From contig CALCEL010000083.1 of NCBI GenBank assembly GCA_937900485.1, positions 1 through 64,000 of the forward strand: a DNA stretch of 64,000 bases. Direction: 5' to 3'. The position numbers and the translations under genes are program-made. This document shows, one piece after another, positions 17,727-26,554 of the stretch. Under the pieces are notes generated by a model, which saw only the letters and a program-made list of their open reading frames with translations, was not told where the DNA came from and did no database searches. The number at the start of each line of letters is the position of its first letter. Position 1 is the stretch's first letter. The DNA comes from an uncultured Prevotellaceae bacterium. Lineage in GTDB: Bacteria; Bacteroidota; Bacteroidia; Bacteroidales; Bacteroidaceae.

Positions 17727-18743
17727 ATGGACCTGACAAAAACCGTCATAGACGATACATTAAGAGAATTTTTAACGGATTGGCATAACGCTAATCCGTT
17801 TTTGCAGGTACACACATCCGGGTCGACTGGCAAGCCTAAAAACATTCTTGTGGAGAAGTCACGCATGCTTGCCAGTGCCAAGATGACTTGTGACTATCTC
17901 AATCTGAAAAAAGGTGACACCACCCTTCTGTGTATGTCGCTCAGTTACATCGGCGGAAAGATGATAGTGGTAAGAGCCATTGAGAGAGACATGAGACTAT
18001 TGTGCGTGCCCCCCTGCTCTACTCCACTTGACACCTTGCAGGACATCTGTAAAGGTGAGTTCCCACACATTAACATGGCGGCCATGGTTCCCATGCAAGT
18101 CAAGAAGTCACTCGACAATCCTCATCTGAGAGAGATTGACAATCTTATAATAGGAGGCGGAGCTATCGATAAGAGTCTTGAGCAGACACTTAAGACGTTC
18201 AGCAACAACGTATACAGCACATATGGAATGACAGAGACCCTCTCTCACATCGCACTCAGAAAGGTGTCGGGAGATGACGCCACCCCATGGTACACGCCAT
18301 TAAGGGGAGTTACCATAAGCGTAAACGAAGACAACTGTCTTGTCATAGAAGCACCCCTTCTGTGTGACGGAACATTAGTCACAAATGATATCGTGGAGAT
18401 AACCGACGGCGGCAGATTCAGGATAATAGGCAGGAAAGATAACGTCATCAACTCTGGTGGTATAAAGATACACATGGAGGAAGTGGAAAAAGCCATCCGC
18501 GAACGTTCAGGCGTTGACGATGGATTTATGATAAGCTCATGCAAGGATGAAATATTAGGAGAGAAAGTGACCCTTATCTTGTCATCACATATTGAAAACC
18601 ATGCGAGGGAGAGAGTGGTAAATGCCGCCAACGAAATAGAAAAATACTGGAGACCGAAAAAGACCGTGGAGGTTGACGAGCTGCCAATGACAGACAACGG
18701 CAAGCCAGACCGTGCCACGGCAAAAAAAATAGCCTCTTTGTAG
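17727..18743 (+). CDS. menE: O-succinylbenzoate-CoA ligase
   Basis: MenE activates o-succinylbenzoate with CoA in menaquinone synthesis. The 338-residue product is a short AMP-binding enzyme, as usual for Bacteroidales MenE. It shows the P-loop HTSGSTGKPKNI, the YGMTETLSHIALR adenine-binding segment, GRKDNVINSGGIKIHMEEVEKAI, and the C-terminal Lys motif in DNGKPDRATAKKI. It follows speA closely. menC is about 24 kb away (41785-42777), so the pathway genes are scattered here. Within the AMP-ligase family, small size and menaquinone use in this phylum favour MenE over other ligases. Confidence 0.9.
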   Translation: MDLTKTVIDDTLREFLTDWHNANPFLQVHTSGSTGKPKNILVEKSRMLASAKMTCDYLNLKKGDTTLLCMSLSYIGGKMIVVRAIERDMRLLCVPPCSTPLDTLQDICKGEFPHINMAAMVPMQVKKSLDNPHLREIDNLIIGGGAIDKSLEQTLKTFSNNVYSTYGMTETLSHIALRKVSGDDATPWYTPLRGVTISVNEDNCLVIEAPLLCDGTLVTNDIVEITDGGRFRIIGRKDNVINSGGIKIHMEEVEKAIRERSGVDDGFMISSCKDEILGEKVTLILSSHIENHARERVVNAANEIEKYWRPKKTVEVDELPMTDNGKPDRATAKKIASL

Positions 18744-18828
18744 AGACAATAGATGTGTGAACACATAAAACACTCACGCACTAACTGACAGCAAACAATA
18801 TCACGGAGACCATTTTTTACGCATTCTT

Positions 18829-18859
18829 TTTGCCATGAGAGCATCTTATACTATATTTG
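18829..18859 (+). promoter_or_regulatory. Consensus promoter of the lipoprotein gene
   Basis: TTTG (18829-18832), a 19-base spacer and TATATTTG (18852-18859) match the Bacteroidetes promoter consensus exactly, 18 bases before the ATG. Confidence 0.75.
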
Positions 18860-18876
18860 CATAAAAACAGTCAAAT

Positions 18877-19473
18877 ATGAAACTCAAATCACACATTTGT
18901 GTATTTGCCCTCACAGCAGCGTACATACTGACGTCATGCGGAGGAAACGGTAAAAAAACGGACAACGACTCTATCAAGATTGTAGGAGTGGACTCCTTGC
19001 CTGAGATAGTGGAGAAAGAAGGAATCATAGGCAGCGGAACGTCTATGAATCAATTGGAGCTTATCACAGACAAAAACGACACGGTGCTCATAACAACGAA
19101 TAAAGAGATGGTTATGGGAGGAGTGAGAGCTGGAGACAGGATAAGCGTCATCTATTACATCAGCAAAAACGAGAATCTCGCTAACGTGGCAGTGAACCTG
19201 ACAGCGTTGGAGCACGTGTGGACACAGATTGGCTTAGACGGTCACAGGCAGAGCCTCGAGTTAGACGCCAACGGCGTAGCCGTCACATACGCCATGAACG
19301 TAGAATATGACCGTTGGGAGCTGAAGAACGGTTTTCTTCTCCTTCATACCCCACAAAAGACTGTGGCAGAGAAAAACGATATCGTCGACACATTCCAGAT
19401 CATGAAACTTGACGATCAGGAATTGGTATTGGCAAATCACAATGTCGAGACAATATTCACCATGGACAATTAA
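18877..19473 (+). CDS. Lipocalin-like lipoprotein
   Basis: The 198-residue product has a lipoprotein signal with the lipobox LTSCGG, so Cys is lipidated and the protein is probably anchored in the inner or outer membrane facing the periplasm. The rest looks all-beta, with repeated short strands (QLELITDKNDTVLIT, RISVIYYISK, RWELKNGFLLLHT, DTFQIMKLDDQELVLAN), resembling small lipocalin-like proteins common in Bacteroidetes. The ligand is unknown. It has its own strong promoter and is followed 47 bases later by the DUF2264 gene, perhaps in the same transcript. Confidence 0.75.
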   Translation: MKLKSHICVFALTAAYILTSCGGNGKKTDNDSIKIVGVDSLPEIVEKEGIIGSGTSMNQLELITDKNDTVLITTNKEMVMGGVRAGDRISVIYYISKNENLANVAVNLTALEHVWTQIGLDGHRQSLELDANGVAVTYAMNVEYDRWELKNGFLLLHTPQKTVAEKNDIVDTFQIMKLDDQELVLANHNVETIFTMDN

Positions 19474-19520
19474 AAGACAAGCATCACATAGTTACTAATA
19501 ACTCAAGAAACATATCACAT

Positions 19521-20870
19521 ATGAGAAAAATCCTTATGATAATAGCGGCTTTCACGATGACGTCATACGCCACTTACGCAGCAGGTAAGAAAGACACACA
19601 GAAGACAGACCGTGAGGTATGGGTTGACATCATGTACCAGATGGCTGAGCCTGTGATGAAGAACATGGCTGAGGGTAAACTGCAGCAGGTCATGGATACG
19701 GCTAAGGGATGCAAGAACCTCGAGTTGTCACCGAGCTGGGACAACAGAAACAAGAAGGTTGCATACATGGAAGCCTTCGGACGTCTGCTGGCAGGACTGG
19801 CACCATGGCTGAACCTTCCTGATGATGACACAGCGGAGAGCGTCAAGCGTAAGCAGCTTCGCGAATGGACACGCAAAGCTATCATCAATGCGGTAGACCC
19901 TAAGAGCCCGGACCGTCTGGGATGGGAAAGCGGTGGACAGACACTCGTCGACGGAGCATACGTCGTGGAGGGACTCTACAGAGGCTATGACTCGCTTTGG
20001 GTACCGCTGCCACAAGAGACTAAGGACTTATACATAAAGGAGATTAAGGGTTTGAGACGCTACGACCCGCCTTACACAAACTGGTTCCTGTTCGTGGGTA
20101 TGGAAGAAAGCTTCCTGATGTACGTGGGAGCAGACTACGACGCGTTCAGAATCAAGACAGCTATGAGCAAAGTGGAGGAATGGTATATAGGAGATGGTAT
20201 ATACAGTGACGGACCGTCATTCGCGTTCGACTACTATAACTCTTTTGTCATACAACCAATGTATCTGGAGTGCCTCGAGATGATATCAGCAAGACAAGGC
20301 GGCAACTCCTACCTGATACGTTCAAAAGACAGCAAGAGAAACACTGCCAACAACAGAGTAAAAGAGGTTCGCAAACGTATGCAGAAATGGAGCGTCATAC
20401 TCGAACGTTTCATCTCACCTGAGGGTACCTTCCCTGTTGTCGGAAGAAGCATACCTTACCGTATGGCAGTGCTGCAGCCGTTGGCTCAGCTGGCTTGGAG
20501 AAAGCAACTGCCTAAGGAACTTCACAACGGACAGGTACGCTCAGCAATAACGGCGGTGGCAAACAGGATGTTCTACGGACAGGTCGAGAATCCAAGCAAG
20601 AAGGCTAAGGCTATGTCAAAGAACTACAATGAGGGAGGATTCCTGACAATAGGATTTGTCGGACCACACCCTAACGTGGCCGACTGGTACACAAACAACG
20701 GTTCACTCTACATGACCTCATTGGCATTCATGCCGCTGGGACTTCCTGCTGACGACCCGTTCTGGACTGACCCTGCTGAGAAATGGACAAGCAAGAAAGC
20801 ATGGGAAGGCGATGACTTCCCGAAAGATCATAAGTGGGACATCAACAAAGAGATTCTGTATTGGGAATAA
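19521..20870 (+). CDS. DUF2264 family secreted protein
   Basis: The 449-residue product has a signal peptide ending near TYAAGKK. The body is a DUF2264-type alpha/alpha-barrel-like sequence with WDNRNKKVAYMEAFGRLLAGLAPWLNL, GWESGGQTLVDGAYVVEGL, PYTNWFLFVGMEESFLM and DGPSFAFDYYNSFVIQPMY. DUF2264 members are often found with polysaccharide utilisation genes and may be glycoside hydrolase-like, but no reaction is assigned. Here it sits next to a lipoprotein rather than a SusC/D pair. Strong G+C-rich coding and the terminator after it suggest a well-expressed gene. Confidence 0.88.
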   Translation: MRKILMIIAAFTMTSYATYAAGKKDTQKTDREVWVDIMYQMAEPVMKNMAEGKLQQVMDTAKGCKNLELSPSWDNRNKKVAYMEAFGRLLAGLAPWLNLPDDDTAESVKRKQLREWTRKAIINAVDPKSPDRLGWESGGQTLVDGAYVVEGLYRGYDSLWVPLPQETKDLYIKEIKGLRRYDPPYTNWFLFVGMEESFLMYVGADYDAFRIKTAMSKVEEWYIGDGIYSDGPSFAFDYYNSFVIQPMYLECLEMISARQGGNSYLIRSKDSKRNTANNRVKEVRKRMQKWSVILERFISPEGTFPVVGRSIPYRMAVLQPLAQLAWRKQLPKELHNGQVRSAITAVANRMFYGQVENPSKKAKAMSKNYNEGGFLTIGFVGPHPNVADWYTNNGSLYMTSLAFMPLGLPADDPFWTDPAEKWTSKKAWEGDDFPKDHKWDINKEILYWE

Positions 20871-20875
20871 AGATA

Positions 20876-20904
20876 AAAGTCCACGCTTTCGTGGGCTTTT
20901 TTTT
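20876..20904 (+). terminator. Rho-independent terminator of the DUF2264 gene
   Basis: AAAGTCCACG (20876-20885) and CGTGGGCTTT (20890-20899) form a 10-bp stem with one G-T wobble and a CTTT loop, followed by a T run. Confidence 0.9.
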
Positions 20905-20963
20905 CTCAAAAATCACACAGCATCAAAACAAACATAAGTAAAACAAACATAACACTCTGCACT

Positions 20964-22253
20964 ATGATACATAAACTGATAGATTTTCTAAATGACTCAC
21001 CAGTGAATTTCCTTGCCGTGGCGACAGTGAGAAAACGTTTGGAAGAGAAAGGATATGTTTTCTTCGACACCAAGGACAGCATGACAAACATACAGCCAGG
21101 ACAGAAATTCTTCTGTGTCAAGAACAACTCATCCATTTACGCTTTCCATATTGGCAAGAAGCCCGTGTATGAGACAGGTTTCCATATCATATGCGCACAT
21201 AGCGACTCACCTACATTCAAGATAAAACCGAAGTGCGAAATGACAACAGAAGGAGGCATCGTCAAGCTTAACACTGAGTTGTATGGAGGAGCTATAATGT
21301 CAACGTGGTTCGACCGTCCGCTCAGTATAGCAGGTAGGGTGATAGTACGCTCAGCAGACATAATGAGGCCTGAGACTCGTCTTCTGCAAATCAGAAGACC
21401 AATACTTGTCATACCTAATATTGCCATACATTTCAACCGACAGGTTAATGACGGAGTGTCACTCAGCAAACAGAAGGACATGCTGCCAGTCCTGGGCATA
21501 GTGAGCAAAGAGCTGGAGAGAGGTAACATGCTGCTCCATCTCATCGCCGACGAACTGAAGGTGAGAAAGGATGACATACTCGACTTCGACCTGTTCCTTT
21601 ATGACACCACTCCCGCCTGTCTGGTAGGACTGAACAATGAGTTTATATCATCTGGCAGACTGGATGACCTCAGCATGGTACACGCCGGGCTGGAAGCATT
21701 ATTAGCTGACGATAACACACCAGAGACCACAAAGATACTCGCTATATTCGACAACGAGGAGACTGGCTCTCAGACAAAACAAGGAGCAGGCAGCCCATTT
21801 CTTTCAGACACTATCAAACGTGTCGTAATGGCAAACGGCGGTGGTACTGACGACTACTTCAAGGCGGTGGAACGCTCGTTCATGATATCCGCCGACAATG
21901 CTCATGCTTGGCATCCTAACTACCCGGAGAAGATGGACCCGACCAATCACCCACAGATGGGAGGAGGACCAGTCATCAAGTTCAATGCTTCACAGAAATA
22001 TGCCAGCGATGCCTTGTCAGCATCGATATTCGCTTCGATATGTGAGAAAGCAAATGTACCGTACCAGAAATTCGTCAACCACAGCGACATCGCTGGAGGC
22101 AGCACATTAGGCAACATACTTGCCTCATCACTGCCTGTTAACGGAGTGGACATGGGTAACCCGATATGGGCTATGCACTCAGTACGAGAGACAGGTAATG
22201 TGGACGATCACATATATTGCATAAAAGCATTCACAGAATTCTATTCCTTATAA
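20964..22253 (+). CDS. apeB: M18 family aminopeptidase
   Basis: Zinc aminopeptidase of the aspartyl-aminopeptidase type that removes N-terminal acidic residues. The 429-residue product has the family's usual length. It shows the metal-binding HSDSPTFKIKP, the SGRLDDLSMVHAGLEALL segment, IFDNEETGSQTKQGAGSPF with the catalytic Glu and metal Glu, SADNAHAWHPNYPEK and a C-terminal MHSVRETGNVDDH. No signal peptide is present, so it is cytosolic. The gene symbol is by family only. It is monocistronic and followed by a perfect 16-bp hairpin and then repeat copy B. Confidence 0.9.
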   Translation: MIHKLIDFLNDSPVNFLAVATVRKRLEEKGYVFFDTKDSMTNIQPGQKFFCVKNNSSIYAFHIGKKPVYETGFHIICAHSDSPTFKIKPKCEMTTEGGIVKLNTELYGGAIMSTWFDRPLSIAGRVIVRSADIMRPETRLLQIRRPILVIPNIAIHFNRQVNDGVSLSKQKDMLPVLGIVSKELERGNMLLHLIADELKVRKDDILDFDLFLYDTTPACLVGLNNEFISSGRLDDLSMVHAGLEALLADDNTPETTKILAIFDNEETGSQTKQGAGSPFLSDTIKRVVMANGGGTDDYFKAVERSFMISADNAHAWHPNYPEKMDPTNHPQMGGGPVIKFNASQKYASDALSASIFASICEKANVPYQKFVNHSDIAGGSTLGNILASSLPVNGVDMGNPIWAMHSVRETGNVDDHIYCIKAFTEFYSL

Positions 22254-22278
22254 GACTAAACATAAAGATTCTTATCAC

Positions 22279-22316
22279 ATGAACCGAGATACGTTTGTTG
22301 ACGTATCTCGGTTCAT
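22279..22316 (+). terminator. Perfect 16-bp hairpin after the M18 gene
   Basis: ATGAACCGAGATACGT (22279-22294) and ACGTATCTCGGTTCAT (22301-22316) pair perfectly around a 6-base loop, 25 bases after the stop. Only an A/T stretch, not a clean T run, follows. Position and strength argue for a transcript end. Confidence 0.65.
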
Positions 22317-22483
22317 ATATTAATATTGCATTTAACCGAAAAAATATCCATAACAGACATTAGAATTATAACAGGTATTAGCATCGGAAATAACAAAATC
22401 ATGAATAACGAATAACTATTAACAGTAATTCATATCATATTGTGCAATCTATCTTATTCATAATGCTTGTCATATCTAAAAAC

Positions 22484-22788
22484 AGGTGGAATAACGGACA
22501 ATTTGGCTTGTGACGAAATTTCCTATGCCTGTTTTTTGCTAAAAACGGGTTATCTTATTGATAATCTAAATACAAGGCATTTAAAAATCTTAGGTGTCTT
22601 TTTAAAAATTCTCAGGTTAGGTTGTAGTCTATACGCAGGTCTGCAAATTAAAAATTCCAAACCTGAACTTTTCAACGTCCTAACCTGAGAATTTCAGACG
22701 CCGAATAAGACACGGGAAAATTCCGGAAGTCATTTTTTCGTTGTCACATGTCAACTAAAAAAGAGGAGTTTCGGACAACTAAAATTAT
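22484..22788 (-). repeat. Dispersed 305-bp intergenic repeat, copy B (inverted)
   Basis: This copy is inverted relative to A and C. The outer arms are perfect: ATTCTCAGGTTAGG (22608-22621) and CCTAACCTGAGAAT (22679-22692). The inner second motif is decayed (CCAAACCT on the plus strand). Its left and right ends in element orientation both contain TTGTCCG followed after four bases by TCC. It lies in the gap between the convergent M18 and pseudoprotease genes. No frame is shared with the other copies, although a 73-codon frame happens to cross this one. Confidence 0.85.
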
Positions 22789-22984
22789 GGGTACGGATAG
22801 GAAATATAGTTATATTTTCAAAGTAATGAAGTAGGACATGGAAAGGAGGCAGGCTAAATGTACGAATGACAGAAAACAATTCTACATGATGAAGGTTACA
22901 TGAAGCAAGAACGAAGATTACAAATGGTCTAAGAAGACGCAACCAAACAAGCGATTTCATATCCTCATCCCATTGACTTACGGC

Positions 22985-23018
22985 GAAAAAATCCGCAATG
23001 TCTGACGACATTGCGGAT
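22985..23018 (-). terminator. Rho-independent terminator of the recN-TPR transcript
   Basis: On the minus strand, ATCCGCAATGTC and GACATTGCGGAT (22991-23002, 23007-23018) form a perfect 12-bp stem with a tetraloop, followed by six T. It lies about 43 bases after the TPR gene stop. Confidence 0.92.
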
Positions 23019-23060
23019 GACCCAAAATTTTACTATCTTTATAACCAGTACATACAGTAT

Positions 23061-24767
23061 TTATTTCAAATACTTATCCATAATCTCCTTTGATGTGGAG
23101 TCACCAAGCTCAACAGCCTTATTAAGAATGGCACGCGCCTTTTCCTTGTCTCCCTTTTGTAATAACGAATATCCAAGGATACGCAGGCACGTCACATCAT
23201 CGGGCACCACGGCAAGCACATCCTCACACAGACTGACCGTCTCATCAACATAGCCGAAACGGAGACACATGGCAGCCTTCTCCGCCTTATAGTCAAGATT
23301 CTTAGGTGAAATCTCTATCGCCTTACTTATGTCATCGTAAGCCTGCTGATAGAACCGGGCGTCCATCTCGATCTGACTTCTGTCATAGTAGAAGACGTCA
23401 GAAACCTGGTTGTTGACAAGGTAACAGTATTCATTATAATCGGACACCGCCTTTCGTGACTTGCCCACCTTACTATACAACTGACCACGTCTGAGGACAT
23501 AATTGGCAGCGTCACGAGGTAATGGCGACGGGAAACAGGACACGGCACTATCCATGATAACTATCAGGCTGCTGTCACTATCGCCCCTCTTTTCACACAC
23601 CAAGGACTTGGCGTACAACAAAGGAGCCTTATTATTCTCGTTAAGATGAAGCATGAAATCGTAGACCGCCACGGACTCATCGAACTTTTTATAGTCTGTG
23701 AGTATCTTAGCCTTAAGGACCAACGCCTCACACCACTTGGCCGTGTCTGCTGAAGACTGGTAGATGGCTGATGACTTATCGGCATAGTCGATAGCATAAT
23801 CGAACGACCACTTAGGGTACTCAGGCGTAGGCATATAGACTAATTTGTTATAAACGGTCTGAGAGATATTGAAATAGGCATTAGCCTTGTCGGTGGACAA
23901 GGAGAGATAACGCTGCATATCCGCGTCAGCCTCATCAAAGCGTCTCATGTCGATGAGTGGCACACAACGTCGGATATAACCGTCTGCGTTATTCGGATAA
24001 GACTCCACAAAACGGTTCATCACATCAAGGTATTCGTCATTGTTTGACGATCTAGACTTGAAATAGGCATAGACCAAAGCCTCCTCCACCGTATCAGGGA
24101 TTCCCTTAGGTATATACACGTTCGTGAGGGCAATATTTGCCGATGACGACGATATTGCTTTGATCTTAAGCTCATCCTTGAAGCGAATATCCAAAGCGTA
24201 CCCCTTTCCGTCGACTGACGGCTGCATGATGGCTGTCACCTCACCCTTGGCATTAAGGACAGGACATCCCACCCCTAAGCTGTCCAAGCACGAAGACAAC
24301 GTATAATACAGGTATTTACCTTGTATGGAGTCGTAAGACTCGACGATGGCGTCAGCACATTTTTTAATCTTTTCCCTTGAGAAAGGAACGAGATAGACGG
24401 TTGAGCCGTTGTCGCTGCCAGCTGCAGCGATATTCATATATGCGTTATTCTTCACGATGACTTTGAAGCGTATGATAGAATATGTGTCGTCGGCACCATT
24501 GATGCAGTCTACGTCATATTGTTTGCCGTTCATATCGACGACGATAGCCCTGTAGGCGTTCTTAAACAGAGAATAGTCCGCCACGGCGTCACCGTCCGGA
24601 CCGATATAAAAAGCTGTGCCACTCTTCAATAAGTCTCCGTTCTTATCGTACGTGTTGACAGAGACCACAGCCTTCTGAACCCTAGAAAGGGACTTGAGGG
24701 ACTGAGCGCCACAAACAGAAAAGAAAGTACTTATCAGTAAATAAAAAACTACGAATATGATTCTCAT
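23061..24767 (-). CDS. Trypsin-fold pseudoprotease fused to TPR repeats
   Basis: The 568-residue product has a signal peptide ending near CGAQ. Residues about 25-200 resemble an HtrA-type trypsin domain (GTAFYIGPDGDAVADYSLF, DDTYSIIRFKV, LGVGCPVLNAKGEV). The positions matching the catalytic triad are Ser66 for His, Tyr96 for Asp and Val166 for Ser, so it should be proteolytically dead. From about 250 to the end are tetratricopeptide units (for example DVFYYDRSQIEMDARFYQQAYDDISKAIEISP). It is probably a periplasmic binding or scaffold protein. Its ATG overlaps the recN stop by 4 bases, implying translational coupling, and a terminator follows. Confidence 0.82.
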   Translation of the reverse strand: MRIIFVVFYLLISTFFSVCGAQSLKSLSRVQKAVVSVNTYDKNGDLLKSGTAFYIGPDGDAVADYSLFKNAYRAIVVDMNGKQYDVDCINGADDTYSIIRFKVIVKNNAYMNIAAAGSDNGSTVYLVPFSREKIKKCADAIVESYDSIQGKYLYYTLSSCLDSLGVGCPVLNAKGEVTAIMQPSVDGKGYALDIRFKDELKIKAISSSSANIALTNVYIPKGIPDTVEEALVYAYFKSRSSNNDEYLDVMNRFVESYPNNADGYIRRCVPLIDMRRFDEADADMQRYLSLSTDKANAYFNISQTVYNKLVYMPTPEYPKWSFDYAIDYADKSSAIYQSSADTAKWCEALVLKAKILTDYKKFDESVAVYDFMLHLNENNKAPLLYAKSLVCEKRGDSDSSLIVIMDSAVSCFPSPLPRDAANYVLRRGQLYSKVGKSRKAVSDYNEYCYLVNNQVSDVFYYDRSQIEMDARFYQQAYDDISKAIEISPKNLDYKAEKAAMCLRFGYVDETVSLCEDVLAVVPDDVTCLRILGYSLLQKGDKEKARAILNKAVELGDSTSKEIMDKYLK

Positions 24768-26455
24768 GATTTCAACAAAGATTTTGCGTTTTCTAATGCC
24801 GCTTCCGTTAATACTTCACCTGATAGCATATGAGCCACCTCCTCCACTCTCTGGTCATTAGTCAGCTCGACTATATGACTGACAGTGCTGTCCTCATTAT
24901 CTTCTTTATACACTTTATAGTGATGGGCTCCCATGGCTGCTATCTGCGGAAGGTGGGTGATGCTTATGACCTGCCTGTCGCTGTCACCCATCTCTCTCAT
25001 CATCTTAGCCATTTTCTCAGCTATACTTCCACTGACTCCTGTATCGATCTCATCGAAGATTATGGTAGGTAGCTTGACTATGCCCGCTATCATGGCTTTC
25101 ATCGATAACATCACACGAGCTATTTCACCTCCGGAAGCAACCTGTGAAACACTCTGCAACGCCGAGTTCTTATTGGCTGAGAAAAGGAAGTTGACAGTGT
25201 CATAGCCTGTCGGCGTCAAGCGCACGTTGTCATCGGCCGAAAACGACTCTCCGGCGTTCACGTCCACCTTGAAACGCACGTTAGGCATACCCAAAGGAAA
25301 TAACAAGTCCACCATCTTACCCTCTAGATGCGCTGACGCCTGCACACGTCTCTCACTCAGCTTATCCGCCACTTTTCTGCATTCAGCGTAGCTGTCATCC
25401 ATTTTCTTTCTCAATTCCTCGATGATTTCATCGTTATTATCTATGAGTGACAGCTTCTCATCCAACGAGTCTCGCAACTTCAGCAACTCGTCCACAGTCT
25501 GCACATGATGCTTTTTTTGGAGAGAATAGATGACGTTGAGACGTTCATTCACCCACTCAAGTCTAGTAGGATTATACTCCACTCTCTCGTCAAGGGAGAC
25601 AATTTCATCGGAAATATCCTTCAGCTCGATATAACAAGTGTCAAGACGCTCGCATAACGGAGCGACATCGTCATAGACACTGGTGATAGACTGTAAGCTC
25701 TGTAAGCACTGACGTATCAGTTGAAGTGAGTCCGATGACTCACCACCGTCAGACAGCAATGATGACGCCGTACCCAAGGCTTGCTTGATATCCTCGGAAT
25801 GGGATAATGTCTCTGACTCTTTCTCAAGCTCATTTTGCTCATCCGGCGACAGATTTGCGTCTGACAATTCATTATACAGAAACCTGAGATAGTCCTCGTC
25901 ATGAGAGATTTTCTCATACTGGCTCACGGCTTCATCGTATTTCTCGCAAATGTCCTTGTAATCTTTGTACTTAGACTTATAGTCATTCAGGACATCCGCG
26001 TTCTGTGCGAATATGTCCAACACATTGAGCTGGAAATTCTCATTTCCCAACAACAGGTTCTTGTGTTGTGAGTGTATGTCGATAAGTTTCTCGCCTATCT
26101 CCTTCATCATGGTCAACTGCACGGGAGTGTCATTGATGAACGCTCGACTTTTTCCGGCTGAGGTCACCTCACGGCGTATGACACACGACTGACCGTCGAA
26201 ATCTAAGTCGTTCTCATCGAAAAAAGAGGCCAGCTCATAGCTGCTGACATCAAAGGTTGCCTCAACCACACACTTGGTGGCATTGGTCTTTATCGATTTG
26301 GAATCTGCTCTTTGCCCTAATAGGAGTCCTATGGCTCCAAGGATGATTGACTTTCCAGCTCCAGTCTCACCGGTGATTACCGAGAATCCAGAATGGAAGT
26401 CAACGTCTAAGCTCTCGATAAGAGCATAATTCTCAATACGTATATTCTTAATCAT
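24764..26455 (-). CDS. recN: DNA repair protein RecN
   Basis: SMC-like ATPase that helps repair double-strand breaks. The 563-residue product starts MIKNIRIENYALIESLDVDF, with the Walker A GETGAGKSIILGAIGLLLGQRAD. The central part is coiled-coil (about 150-370), and the C-terminal part has the signature SQVASGGEIARVMLSMKA, Walker B PTIIFDEIDTGVSG and the D-loop/His switch ISITHLPQIAAMG. Length and order are typical. It sits 99 bases after the DUF4835 gene in the dnaN-led leftward cluster and overlaps the next gene by ATGA. Confidence 0.97.
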   Translation of the reverse strand: MIKNIRIENYALIESLDVDFHSGFSVITGETGAGKSIILGAIGLLLGQRADSKSIKTNATKCVVEATFDVSSYELASFFDENDLDFDGQSCVIRREVTSAGKSRAFINDTPVQLTMMKEIGEKLIDIHSQHKNLLLGNENFQLNVLDIFAQNADVLNDYKSKYKDYKDICEKYDEAVSQYEKISHDEDYLRFLYNELSDANLSPDEQNELEKESETLSHSEDIKQALGTASSLLSDGGESSDSLQLIRQCLQSLQSITSVYDDVAPLCERLDTCYIELKDISDEIVSLDERVEYNPTRLEWVNERLNVIYSLQKKHHVQTVDELLKLRDSLDEKLSLIDNNDEIIEELRKKMDDSYAECRKVADKLSERRVQASAHLEGKMVDLLFPLGMPNVRFKVDVNAGESFSADDNVRLTPTGYDTVNFLFSANKNSALQSVSQVASGGEIARVMLSMKAMIAGIVKLPTIIFDEIDTGVSGSIAEKMAKMMREMGDSDRQVISITHLPQIAAMGAHHYKVYKEDNEDSTVSHIVELTNDQRVEEVAHMLSGEVLTEAALENAKSLLKS

Positions 26456-26554
26456 TATCTACAATTGTTAAGAAGAAACATTCATATTAAACGGTTTTCA
26501 TAGGTATCAGAGAGACGGCAGACCGGCATTGGCATGCGGAAAGACACGAGACAA

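Noticed and set aside
22467..22688. A 73-codon + strand open frame across repeat copy B
   Set aside because: The frame is not kept in copies A or C, there is no promoter or family similarity, and it runs through the hairpin core.
22751..23011. An 86-codon - strand open frame between repeat B and the TPR gene
   Set aside because: It starts inside the terminator stem at 22991-23018 and ends inside the repeat; no recognisable domain.
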